13,044 nt of DNA from CAYNFH01 sp964396385 (GTDB taxonomy: Bacteria > Armatimonadota > Chthonomonadetes > Chthonomonadales > CAJBBX01). The stretch lies in the NCBI GenBank assembly GCA_964396385.1, contig CAYNFH010000187.1, positions 1-13,044 on the forward strand, written 5' to 3'. Position numbers and translations under genes: made by a program. Below the pieces are notes generated by a model. The model made no database searches. It saw only the letters and a program-made list of their open reading frames with translations, and was not told the DNA's origin. Positions 1-7,164 of the stretch are shown here, one piece after another (the first letter of the stretch is position 1; each line of letters begins with the position of its first letter).

Positions 1-1283
1 ACTGGCTCAAGCTGGATCACATCAACCTCATCCCAAACACGGCTTCAGATGCCGCACTGATCATTCGTCCGGACAGCCCGGACCTCTCTCACCACGGAAC
101 CACTGTCTCCGCCGCTCTCTATCTGCCGGAGAACGCGCCGGATGGGATGAAGGCGGAGCTCGGCGTGGAGGACTCCCGGGGCCAGCTCCACTCCCAGGGT
201 GACGGCGCGACGCTCCGCCCTGGCAAGTGGACGCTGGTACAGTGGTCTGCCGGAGACCTCCTGCAGGACGTGGCGCAGCTTGACGTTATCCTCCACGGCG
301 CGGGCCGGAGCTACACCGGATTCCTGGGACTGGACAACGTGCAGCTCCACCAGGAGGGCGCGCCCCCCGTGCTGTCGGAAGTAGCGGCCACCGTCGAGCC
401 GGACGGGACGGTCCGTGTTGGGGATAAGGAGCACGTAGAGACCGAGCTCGGAGTCGCCGTGTGCGGACCCAATGGCGAGACGGCCCGCGAAACGACAGAC
501 ACCGCAAATATGAAGCATGACGCGGACCATGTGGTGACGGTGGGCGCGTTGAGCGTTCCCGGCGATCCCAATGCGGCTATCAGCGTCCGCACGGCCGTGC
601 ACCCGGAGTACAACCGAACGCTGGACGTAGACGTGGATGTAGCGGCCAAGAAGAGCGCGCGCTTACGGACATTGGCCGCGGAAGTACTCCTGCCGAAGAG
701 CCTGTTCGGCAACGCCTACGTGGACCTTCCTTCCGCCAAGTCCAGCCCGTCTCCTGCCCCGCCCACGCTGCTTGCTGCGACAGCCGAGGAAGTGCACGTC
801 GCGGGCGACTATCCCAGCGGACTGGCGGTCAAGGCGGATAAGCCGGCTACGTTCATCGTGCGGGAAGACGCCGTTCCAACAACGTTCACCTATACATCCG
901 ACCGGCCGCTGCAGTCCGTGCACGTGGCGGGCGCGTTCAACCACTGGAACACCACGGCAACGCCGATGCGTTTGACCAGCGGCAATGCGTGGCAGGTGAC
1001 CGTTCCTCTCTCGCCCGGCGAGCAGCAGTACAAGTTCGTCCTCAATGGCAGCGAATGGATCACGGACCCGCAGTCCGCCAAGGACGTGAAGGACGCACAG
1101 GGCAATATGAACTCCGTGCGATTTGTGCCGCGCGGACCGGGCATGGGCGATGGATTCCGGCTCTGGCTGGTGATGGCGGGATCTCCGGACGGCGACCCGG
1201 TCACCCTGGAAGCCGGCAAGACGCTGCACCGCTCGTTCCGCGTCACGTTCAACCAGCCGTTCAAGAACGCGCTGAATAGGTAG
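1..1283 (+). CDS. Secreted or surface carbohydrate-binding protein with C-terminal CBM48-like domain, 5' partial
   Basis: The reading frame is open from base 3, with no stop before TAG at 1281-1283, so the true start lies upstream; the ATG at 147 is internal. About 426 residues are visible. The first ~110 resemble a jelly-roll carbohydrate-binding module, with alternating beta strands and a closing LGLDNVQL strand. A poorly conserved beta-rich middle and a Ser/Pro linker near nt 740-765 follow. Nt 879-1127 encode a CBM48/AMPK-type glycogen-binding domain with VHVAGAFNHW, PMR, QYKFVLNGSEW and GNMNSV. About 50 residues without a recognised fold follow it. No catalytic domain is visible; one could lie in the missing N-terminal part. 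The amylase begins 17 bases after the stop, so co-transcription is likely. Binding of alpha-glucan is inferred from the CBM48 domain; the overall function is unknown. Confidence 0.8.
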   Translation, partial: WLKLDHINLIPNTASDAALIIRPDSPDLSHHGTTVSAALYLPENAPDGMKAELGVEDSRGQLHSQGDGATLRPGKWTLVQWSAGDLLQDVAQLDVILHGAGRSYTGFLGLDNVQLHQEGAPPVLSEVAATVEPDGTVRVGDKEHVETELGVAVCGPNGETARETTDTANMKHDADHVVTVGALSVPGDPNAAISVRTAVHPEYNRTLDVDVDVAAKKSARLRTLAAEVLLPKSLFGNAYVDLPSAKSSPSPAPPTLLAATAEEVHVAGDYPSGLAVKADKPATFIVREDAVPTTFTYTSDRPLQSVHVAGAFNHWNTTATPMRLTSGNAWQVTVPLSPGEQQYKFVLNGSEWITDPQSAKDVKDAQGNMNSVRFVPRGPGMGDGFRLWLVMAGSPDGDPVTLEAGKTLHRSFRVTFNQPFKNALNR

Positions 1284-1300
1284 AAGAGATCACCTGTCGA

Positions 1301-3448
1301 GTGCCCCGGTATTTGCTCTTCCTCGGCATCCTGGCGGTTGCGGCCGCGCTCCTCCAGCGCACCGCAACCGCCCCCACTCAGGTGCACGACGCCACAGGCG
1401 TCACCTTCCGCCTGGTCCTGGAGAGGCCGGCTGACTCCGTCTCGGTCGCGGGCGACTTCAATGGATGGCAGCCCGGCGCAGACCCCATGCGCAGTGCGGA
1501 TGGCGGACTCACCTGGACCCTGACTCTTTCCCTTCCGGCCGGCGCGCATCAGTACAAGTTTGTGATCAACGGCTCGGACTGGCGAACGGATCCCACGGCC
1601 GTCCAGACCGTAGACGACGGCAACGGCAACCTCAACTCCGTGGTGTGGGTGGATCCCGCCGGCGCGGGAGCGCGCGCCCGCCGGGGCGACGGGCGGATCA
1701 CCGGCAGCGCCATCTCCCATCGGCCAGATGACCTGCGTGACCGCGATCCGGACGGCGACCGGCTCTACCTGACCGTCCGCACCCGGCAGGATGACGTCCA
1801 GACGGTGGCGCTCATGGTCCGGCGGGGTGCCCGCGTAGCCGAACGCACCGTCAATTCCTTCGTATCGGACGGCCTCTTCACGTACTACCGTACTGAGGTT
1901 CCGAACGCGGCGTGCGACTACGCCTTCCGTTTCCGGGACGGGCCTACAACGCGCTGGCTGGGGCCGGACGGCCTCTCCAGGACGCGGCCGCAGCGCTGGT
2001 TCACCTTCACGCCGTCCCGGGCGAAGCAGCTCCATCCACCGGACTGGCTCCAGGACGCCGTCTTCTATCAGGTTCTGCCTGACCGGTTCGCCAACGGCGA
2101 CCCCAGCAACGATCCCCAGACCGGCGTGCCTCTGGACCAGACCGGACGGACGGACAGGTTCTTCGGCGGGGACCTCCAGGGCATCACCGAGCACCTGGGC
2201 TACATCCGGGACCTCGGGGCCAATACGCTTTACCTGAACCCCATCTTCACGTCCGTAACCCACCACAAGTACGACACCGACAACTATGAGCACGTAGACC
2301 CGCACTTCGGCGGCGATTCGGCCCTGTTTGACCTGTCCCGCGCCGCGCATAGAGACGGCATTCGGATGGTGCTGGATGGCGTGTTCAACCACGTAGGCAT
2401 CAACTTCTTCGCGTTCAAGGACCTCCTCCAGCGCCAGCGGCAGTCGGAATACGTGGACTGGTTCACCGTACACCGTTATCCGGTTGCCGTGGAGCAGCCA
2501 CCGCCCTATGCGGCCTGGTGGAGCATCCGGTACATGCCGAAGCTAAACCATGCAAACCCAAAGGTCCGGCGGTACCTGCTGCGAATATCCGGTGACTGGA
2601 TGCGGCGCGCGCGGCTCGACGGCTGGAGACTGGACGCGGCGAATGAGGTGAGCGACATCTACTGGCGCGAGTTCCGGGCCAACACAAAGGATATAAACCC
2701 GCGGGCGGCGCTCATCGGCGAGATCTGGACGGACCCGTCTCACTGGCTCCAGGGCGACATGTTTGACTCGACCATGGACTATCCGTGGCGCTCTGCCGTG
2801 CTGGACTGGATCGCGCACCGCCAGGTTCCGCCTTCGCGCTTCGACCAGCGGCTGAAGATGATGGAGGCGAGCCTGCCGCCGGAGGCGCTTCACGGGATGT
2901 ACAACCTGCTGGGCAGCCACGACACCCCGCGCATCCGCAACGAGTGCGGAGGTGACCTGCGGCGCGTGCGGCTGGCGTACCTGTTCCAGATGACCTCGCC
3001 CGGCGCGCCCGCCATCTACTACGGCGACGAAATCGGTATGGAGGGCGGTCGCGACCCGGACAACCGCCGGCCGATGGACTGGAACCCGTCCCAGGAAGGA
3101 CAGCGGCTGCACGACTACGTCCGGAAGCTGGTGGCGCTCCGCAGGTCCTTGCCGGAGCTCCGCCGCGGTGATTGGCAGACTCTGCTTACGGACGACCGGC
3201 AGAACGTGTATGCCTACGCGCGCCGCTGTGCGGGCCGCGAGGCGATCGTGGTGATCAACAACGGCGGTGCGCCGGCTTCCGTGGAGATTCCGCTGCCGTC
3301 CGCCTCAACCGGCCTGAGGGCGGTATTCGACACCGAAAGCCCGGATGTTCCGCCATCGGTTGTCTCCACGGGCTCGAGGATCCAGCTCAGCCTCCCGCCC
3401 ATGAGCGGTAGAGTGCTGGTCGGCGCATATCACAGCCGCACCGGCTGA
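1301..3448 (+). CDS. Secreted GH13 alpha-amylase, neopullulanase/cyclomaltodextrinase type (GH13_20-like), with CBM48 and CBM34-like domains
   Basis: It is predicted to hydrolyse alpha-1,4 (possibly also alpha-1,6) bonds in starch, pullulan or cyclodextrins outside the cytoplasm. The GTG start at 1301 is chosen because it opens a signal peptide (LLFLGILAVAAALL); purine-rich AGAAGAG at 1282-1288 is a distant Shine-Dalgarno candidate. Residues ~34-117 form a CBM48 domain (VAGDFNGW, QYKFVINGSDW, GNGNLNSV). Residues ~135-240 look like the CBM34 N-domain of neopullulanases. The GH13 barrel starts near DAVFYQVLPDRFANG (252-266). Catalytic motifs are intact: DGVFNH 359-364, MPKLN 412-416, GWRLD with nucleophile Asp445, GEIW with acid/base Glu474, and GSHD with Asp541. 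MPKLN is characteristic of the neopullulanase subfamily. The C-terminal beta domain is present. At 715 residues it is longer than the usual ~590, because of the extra CBM48 and the signal peptide. The exact substrate is not determined. Confidence 0.95.
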   Translation: MPRYLLFLGILAVAAALLQRTATAPTQVHDATGVTFRLVLERPADSVSVAGDFNGWQPGADPMRSADGGLTWTLTLSLPAGAHQYKFVINGSDWRTDPTAVQTVDDGNGNLNSVVWVDPAGAGARARRGDGRITGSAISHRPDDLRDRDPDGDRLYLTVRTRQDDVQTVALMVRRGARVAERTVNSFVSDGLFTYYRTEVPNAACDYAFRFRDGPTTRWLGPDGLSRTRPQRWFTFTPSRAKQLHPPDWLQDAVFYQVLPDRFANGDPSNDPQTGVPLDQTGRTDRFFGGDLQGITEHLGYIRDLGANTLYLNPIFTSVTHHKYDTDNYEHVDPHFGGDSALFDLSRAAHRDGIRMVLDGVFNHVGINFFAFKDLLQRQRQSEYVDWFTVHRYPVAVEQPPPYAAWWSIRYMPKLNHANPKVRRYLLRISGDWMRRARLDGWRLDAANEVSDIYWREFRANTKDINPRAALIGEIWTDPSHWLQGDMFDSTMDYPWRSAVLDWIAHRQVPPSRFDQRLKMMEASLPPEALHGMYNLLGSHDTPRIRNECGGDLRRVRLAYLFQMTSPGAPAIYYGDEIGMEGGRDPDNRRPMDWNPSQEGQRLHDYVRKLVALRRSLPELRRGDWQTLLTDDRQNVYAYARRCAGREAIVVINNGGAPASVEIPLPSASTGLRAVFDTESPDVPPSVVSTGSRIQLSLPPMSGRVLVGAYHSRTG

Positions 3449-4335
3449 CCCGTTTCGCGGCTGGCGTTGGCGGCTTCGATGAAGCGGATGATCTCCAGCG
3501 TCTCCTCCACGGGGACGGCGGGCCGGCCGGTGGCGAACATCGCGAGGACCCGCTCCAGCATGGATGCGTACGGAGGCTTCTTATCGGCGGACGAATCCGC
3601 GTACTGCGTCCCTCCCGGCCCGTGGAGCAGACAGCCGAATCCGTTGCTGCCCGCGCGGTTGCCGCGCAGCGAGCCGATCCTGCCGTCCCTCCACCGTCCC
3701 ACGATCAGGTCATGGTCCGCGCTGGTCACGGCCGTCACCTGCTCGCAGCCTGTGCCCATGGCGGCGTACAGCATCTCCACCGTGTGGATGCCGTACCAGA
3801 ACAGGCCGGGCTGTGTCGGCTCGACGGGCAGGGGGCCGTAACAGTCCGATCCGAAGGTCTGGCCAGGGTCCGCCGTCTGGAGCGCGTGTTGGAGGGTTTC
3901 CGAGAACCGCAAGGATGAGCAGCTCATAAGCGGCACGTTGTGCTGCCGTGCCAGGTCGGCGATGGCCCGCGCATCGGCGGACGTAGTGGCCAGCGGCTTA
4001 TCGATGAAGGTGGGCCTGGCGAGCGGCGCGATGCGGGCGAACTGCTCGCGGTGCACGCGCCCGTCGACCGACTCGAGCAGGATGGCGTCGGACCGCTCCG
4101 CTACCGATTCGGGAGAATCCAGGATCTCGATGCCGTAGCTGTCCCGCAGCTCCCGCGTGAAGCCGTCCACGCGCCGCCAGCTCAGCTCAAAGTCCGGCGA
4201 GCCGCCCGGATACGCCACCATGACCCGCGCGCCGGGAACGTGGTACTCCTGGGCGGGATCGTTTAGCAGCTTGGTGAACGCGACAACGTGGGACGTATCC
4301 AGGCCAATCATTCCGACGCGCACAGGCTCAGCCAT
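3430..4335 (-). CDS. Gfo/Idh/MocA-family NAD(P)-dependent oxidoreductase
   Basis: Family members oxidise or reduce sugars, inositols and related polyols in the cytosol with NAD(P). The N-terminus VRVGMIGLDTSHV (residues 5-17) is the Rossmann beta-alpha start. FIDKP (110-114) is the family EKP-type motif, with Asp in place of Glu and the Lys kept. WYGIHTVEMLYA (180-191) holds the conserved His184 region of the C-terminal domain. The start at 4335 (301 residues) is preferred over the upstream in-frame ATG at 4431, because GGAG lies seven bases upstream (complement 4343-4346) and the Rossmann strand follows directly. The 32-residue extension from 4431 is hydrophilic and unlike the family. The 3' end overlaps the amylase stop convergently by 19 bp. 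The LDTSHV loop replaces the usual GxGxxG pattern, as in a subgroup of the family. The substrate cannot be told from sequence; a link to sugar catabolism is inference. Confidence 0.9.
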   Translation of the reverse strand: MAEPVRVGMIGLDTSHVVAFTKLLNDPAQEYHVPGARVMVAYPGGSPDFELSWRRVDGFTRELRDSYGIEILDSPESVAERSDAILLESVDGRVHREQFARIAPLARPTFIDKPLATTSADARAIADLARQHNVPLMSCSSLRFSETLQHALQTADPGQTFGSDCYGPLPVEPTQPGLFWYGIHTVEMLYAAMGTGCEQVTAVTSADHDLIVGRWRDGRIGSLRGNRAGSNGFGCLLHGPGGTQYADSSADKKPPYASMLERVLAMFATGRPAVPVEETLEIIRFIEAANASRETGQPVRL

Positions 4336-4516
4336 TCTTAGTCTCCACTCTCGTTCAGCGGCCACATCGTGGCAGAATGGTGGTAGCTTCTGGCCCGAAT
4401 CTCCATCTCCTGCCGGCCGGACATGACACACTGCCCGTGCGTCCGTTTGCAGAACCGGCTCTAGTACTGTTACGCTCTACCCTTGAAAGGCACTGTTGAG
4501 GGATAGGATCGCCCAA

Positions 4517-5032
4517 ATGGTGAACCCTTTTGATAGCGAGGAGATGCGGCGGTTCCGCGTGTGGGAGCAATGTTACCTGCGCCCGCACGCCGCGTCCACG
4601 TCCTTTGCTCAGTTGCGAAGTGAGCTTCAACTCGATCAGGAAAGGTTTGCCCGGGCCCTGGCCGCTGTTCCGCCGGAAGAGGCTTATGTACCGGTTGGCC
4701 CAGAGCGAATGTCCGCTGCACAGATTGCGGCCCACGTAGCTGTTACCCTCCGGCTCCAAACTGCCGGCATCCGCGCCATCGTGCTGGGAGAGCCCATGCC
4801 CACGGAGGGCTGGGGAGACGACCTGTTTACAAGCGCCACGTACCGGCCGCTGGCGGAAATACAAACAGAGCTGGATGCCGCATGGGAAGGGCTGCGCACC
4901 GCCCTCGCCTTGTGCAGCGGCGATGAGCCTGGTTCTATCCCACACCCTCTGTTCGGTGGGCTCAACGTTCGCGAGTGGGCGGTCACCGCCTCCAGGCATT
5001 TCAGTTACCACGCAGAACAGCTCGAAGCTTAG
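4517..5032 (+). CDS. DinB-like putative metal-dependent enzyme
   Basis: A 171-residue predicted cytosolic four-helix bundle of the DinB/YfiT superfamily, whose members bind a divalent metal through three histidines; several are thiol S-transferases (bacillithiol, mycothiol) but most have no known role. The candidate ligands are His73 in SAAQIAAHV and His161/His165 in REWAVTASRHFSYHAEQL. The HxxxHxxQ pattern near the C-terminus is typical of DinB_2 proteins. ATG 4517 is chosen because AGGA at 4505-4508 is well spaced; a TTG at 4496, preceded by GAAAGG, would add seven residues and cannot be excluded. It is divergent from the Gfo/Idh gene across 181 bp, which must hold promoters for both. Within it, TTGCAG at 4447 and TACGCT at 4471 are only a weak promoter candidate. 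The neighbours give no clue to the substrate. Confidence 0.8.
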   Translation: MVNPFDSEEMRRFRVWEQCYLRPHAASTSFAQLRSELQLDQERFARALAAVPPEEAYVPVGPERMSAAQIAAHVAVTLRLQTAGIRAIVLGEPMPTEGWGDDLFTSATYRPLAEIQTELDAAWEGLRTALALCSGDEPGSIPHPLFGGLNVREWAVTASRHFSYHAEQLEA

Positions 5033-5057
5033 CCCGGTGTTCGCGTTCCAAGCGCGG

Positions 5058-5086
5058 TAACCATTCTGGGGACAGGCTACTATTAT
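5058..5086 (+). promoter_or_regulatory. Candidate sigma-70-like promoter for the 411-residue secreted protein
   Basis: TATTAT at 5081-5086 matches five of six bases of the -10 consensus and lies 33 bases before the ATG at 5119. Seventeen bases upstream, TAACCA (5058-5063) is only a poor -35 match. The AT-rich patch stands out in an 86-bp GC-rich gap. No factor site is recognised. The call rests on consensus matching alone. Confidence 0.3.
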
Positions 5087-5118
5087 GAGTGCACGCCTGA
5101 TTCCATGAGGAGGTCCCA

Positions 5119-6354
5119 ATGCGCGCTGTCTGGTTACTGGCTCTAGCGCTCCTGCTTGCCGTTGGAAGCGCGGCGGCACAAGACGCCCCGGTTGCGCCGC
5201 AGCCGGTGGACAACTTCTCCAAGCTATTTCCCAGTCCCACGGGCCAGAACGGATACGAGGAGTTCGTGGCCGCGGCGGACCTGGTGAGCAACGATACGGC
5301 CTGGAAGGAGCTCGAGCAGAACCTGGGGGACGCCAACCTGGATACGCTGGCGGCCAAGCGACAGGTAGTGGGCGACCTCCGTGTGCAGCGCGTTTTGGAC
5401 CTCATCCGGGAGGGCCTCCGCAAGCCCATCCATTCCCCGCACCTCACGGTGGACGACCAGACGACCTTCCCGCAGCTTGCCCCGTTCCGGTCCGTCGCGC
5501 GGCTCATCTACGTCGACATGTACGTGCTGCTCGCCGACGGCAAGGTAGGCGAAGCCATCGCGCTGCTCGGGGACGCGCTGCGGTTCAGCTACGACATCCA
5601 GAAGGACACTCTCATCGCTGGCCTCGTAGGGATCGCCATTGACGCCATCACGATCAGGTCGTTGGCGCGACACCTTGACCAGATGTCTGCGCGCGACTGC
5701 GACCAGCTACTTGCGTTGGCACAGGACTGGATGAGCGTGCCGGACCCGGCGATTGAGGTCATCAACGGCGAGCGAAAGGCGATGCTCAACACGCTGCGGA
5801 AGTATCGCTCAAGTCCGACGGACCTGGTGAGTGTGTCGAGCGTTGATGCCTCAGACGAACAGAAGCAGGAGAACGGCCGGCTTGCGGAGAGGCTGCGTGG
5901 GAATCCGGACGCTGCGGCGGCGACGATGGACCAGGTAGCCGGCATGGTGAACGCATACTACGACCGGGTGACGGCGGAGCTTCAGAAGCCTGTCTGGGAG
6001 AGGAAGATTCCGGAGCCGCCGAAGAAGGACGGCTCTGTGGGCGCAGCCCTTCTGAACCTGGTGCTTCCCGCAACCGTCCAGGTAAACGAGAAGTTCGCGC
6101 GGGACCAGGCCCAGGTACAGCTCCTGGGCGTCCACGCGGCGATCCGCCGCTACCTGTGGGAGCACGACGCGCTGCCGCCAAGCCTGGACGTACTGCGGCT
6201 CGGGCGGCTGGCGCTGGACCCGTTCAGCGGCAAACCCCTCGCCTACCGCGTGACCGGCGCTCGGACCTACGATCTTTCCAGCATCGGCCCCACCGCGCCA
6301 ACCGCGCCGGACCAACCCTCCTCCGGCCAGCGCGTCCCGGTCCGCCTACCGTAA
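5119..6354 (+). CDS. Secreted protein of unknown function with a T2SS pseudopilin-like C-terminal segment
   Basis: I do not recognise a named family. A strong Shine-Dalgarno GAGGAGG (5107-5113) lies five bases before the ATG. Residues 1-20 form a classical signal peptide (RAVWLLALALLLAVGSAAA) with probable cleavage before QDA, so the product is exported. The mature protein is mostly alpha-helical and charged, starting with a PTGQNGYEEFVAAADLV segment (40-56). Residues ~331-392 contain an HAAIRRYLWEHDALPPSL stretch followed by ALDPFSGKPLAYR and TYDLSSIGP. This resembles the C-terminal part of type II secretion pseudopilins and related Planctomycetota/Armatimonadota proteins, where a helix precedes a DPFSGKPL loop. 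There is no prepilin peptidase site or long N-terminal pilin helix, so it is not itself a pilin. It ends 10 bp before the convergent PIN gene and looks monocistronic. Function unknown. Confidence 0.85.
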   Translation: MRAVWLLALALLLAVGSAAAQDAPVAPQPVDNFSKLFPSPTGQNGYEEFVAAADLVSNDTAWKELEQNLGDANLDTLAAKRQVVGDLRVQRVLDLIREGLRKPIHSPHLTVDDQTTFPQLAPFRSVARLIYVDMYVLLADGKVGEAIALLGDALRFSYDIQKDTLIAGLVGIAIDAITIRSLARHLDQMSARDCDQLLALAQDWMSVPDPAIEVINGERKAMLNTLRKYRSSPTDLVSVSSVDASDEQKQENGRLAERLRGNPDAAAATMDQVAGMVNAYYDRVTAELQKPVWERKIPEPPKKDGSVGAALLNLVLPATVQVNEKFARDQAQVQLLGVHAAIRRYLWEHDALPPSLDVLRLGRLALDPFSGKPLAYRVTGARTYDLSSIGPTAPTAPDQPSSGQRVPVRLP

Positions 6355-6364
6355 CACGGGATAC

Positions 6365-6793
6365 TTACTCCAGAGCTCGCAGGGTCTCCTCTGCGGTCAG
6401 AACAGCAAAGGGCAGCTCGGGCATTTCGCTGAGGAAGTGGCGGTTCTCCGAGACCAGCCAGCGGACTCCCGCTGCCTCCAGTTGAGCGCAAATGGCGGCA
6501 TCGCCCTTCTTCGCCCCCAGCCTGAGATAGCGTTCGCGCATTTCCGGTATCGCGTCCTCATAGCTGACGGAGAATTCCCGGGCCCGCCGTAGAATCCTAT
6601 AGAGCTCGCGCATCGCGTGGTCGCCCAGGCTACGTCTCACCTCAACGACCACTTGCAAAGGTAAAAAGAGCCGGAGCTCAGCAGCCCTTTCCCGTACCAG
6701 TATTACACTTGACGGCGAGGTCTCTCTCCGACTCAGACCAAAGATCCACTCGTTTGCATCTAGCGCGACTCGGTCATTCCGGATAGAGCTCAT
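6365..6793 (-). CDS. PIN-domain protein, probable VapC-like toxin ribonuclease
   Basis: A 142-residue PIN-fold protein; members of toxin pairs are Mg-dependent RNases that cut tRNA, rRNA or mRNA until bound by their antitoxin. VALDANEW near the N-terminus carries the first acidic residue, Asp12. Glu51 in VVVEVRRS and Asp98 in KKGDAAI are further candidate metal ligands. The last motif is VSENRHF (114-120), with Asn117 where many VapC proteins have Asp, a pattern common in the PIN_3 group. The start at 6793 is chosen because it directly precedes the fold and overlaps the antitoxin stop by 20 bases, typical of translational coupling. The upstream in-frame ATG at 6853 would add an Arg/Ser-rich stretch inside the antitoxin gene. 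Only a weak AGG lies upstream, consistent with coupling. RNase activity is inferred. Confidence 0.85.
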   Translation of the reverse strand: MSSIRNDRVALDANEWIFGLSRRETSPSSVILVRERAAELRLFLPLQVVVEVRRSLGDHAMRELYRILRRAREFSVSYEDAIPEMRERYLRLGAKKGDAAICAQLEAAGVRWLVSENRHFLSEMPELPFAVLTAEETLRALE

Positions 6794-7067
6794 CAGCAAC
6801 CTGTTCACGGAGCTGCCGGAGCTCGGCGAGTACCTCCTCCTTCGTCTGGCCAAGCTTGCCTTGCCGGGCGAGTCTGTCCTGGTAGCGTTCCGCTAATCTC
6901 TCCATCAACTCTTGGTAGCCTCGGTGTGAATCAAGGCCGGAGTTAACAAGGGAAACCAGTTCCTCTTCGATGGCGTGCTGCTCCTTTCGGGCGAGCTCAC
7001 ACGCTGCGTCGTATGTCTCTTTCGGCAGACTTAGCTTTACTTCAACCAGTTCTGAAATCGCCGACAT
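6774..7067 (-). CDS. Antitoxin-like protein, ribbon-helix-helix-type N-terminus
   Basis: A 97-residue protein immediately upstream of, and overlapping, the PIN gene, so it is the likely cognate antitoxin. Residues 7-46 (VEVKLSLPKETYDAACELA to LVNSGLDS) fit a short beta strand followed by two helices, as in ribbon-helix-helix DNA-binding proteins. The C-terminal half (50-97) is a highly charged helix, suited to wrapping the toxin. AAAGGA (complement 7076-7081) lies about eight bases before the ATG. Antitoxins of this type usually repress their own promoter; a TAGAAT -10-like hexamer on the minus strand is present (7104 to 7099). No transposon or phage remnant adjoins the pair. Assignment rests on gene order, overlap and the fold pattern, not on a recognised family name. 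Confidence 0.75.
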   Translation of the reverse strand: MSAISELVEVKLSLPKETYDAACELARKEQHAIEEELVSLVNSGLDSHRGYQELMERLAERYQDRLARQGKLGQTKEEVLAELRQLREQVADELYPE

Positions 7068-7098
7068 GATTCTGATCCTTTCGGAATACCACTGCTAA

Positions 7099-7104
7099 AT
7101 TCTA
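7099..7104 (-). promoter_or_regulatory. Candidate -10 element of the toxin-antitoxin operon
   Basis: Read on the minus strand the hexamer is TAGAAT, five of six bases of the -10 consensus. It lies 31 bases before the antitoxin ATG and upstream of the AAAGGA ribosome-binding site. The matching -35 region (GTGGAA about 16-17 bases upstream) is poor. GGTAGAAT and GGTATTCC nearby look like two related half-sites, but I cannot show they are an operator. Confidence 0.3.
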
Positions 7105-7140
7105 CCATTGGCGGCGCATTCCACCATCCGGCGTACACCC

Positions 7141-7164
7141 ATTTACCCGTTTACTCGTTTACTC
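7141..7164. repeat. Three tandem octamers (ATTTACCC, GTTTACTC, GTTTACTC)
   Basis: The units sit at 7141-7148, 7149-7156 and 7157-7164. The last one contains the stop codon of the threonine ammonia-lyase gene (TTA at 7159-7161, read as TAA). On the minus strand the units read GAGTAAAC, GAGTAAAC and GGGTAAAT. A fourth, looser unit (GGGTGTAC) may follow. This is AT-richer than its surroundings. It is a short sequence repeat and not a CRISPR: the units abut with no spacers. Confidence 0.8.

Noticed and set aside
147..1283. ATG 147 as the start of the first gene
   Set aside because: The frame is open back to base 3 and the residues before 147 continue the same jelly-roll-like pattern. There is no signal peptide or good ribosome-binding site at 147.
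890..2473. Minus-strand open frame of 527 codons opposite the amylase region
   Set aside because: It lies opposite two genes with clear domains. Its translation shows no recognisable fold and reads as the complement of GC-rich codons.
4447..4476. TTGCAG ... TACGCT as a promoter for the DinB-like gene
   Set aside because: The -10 matches only three of six consensus bases and the spacer is 18. It is too weak to list as a feature.
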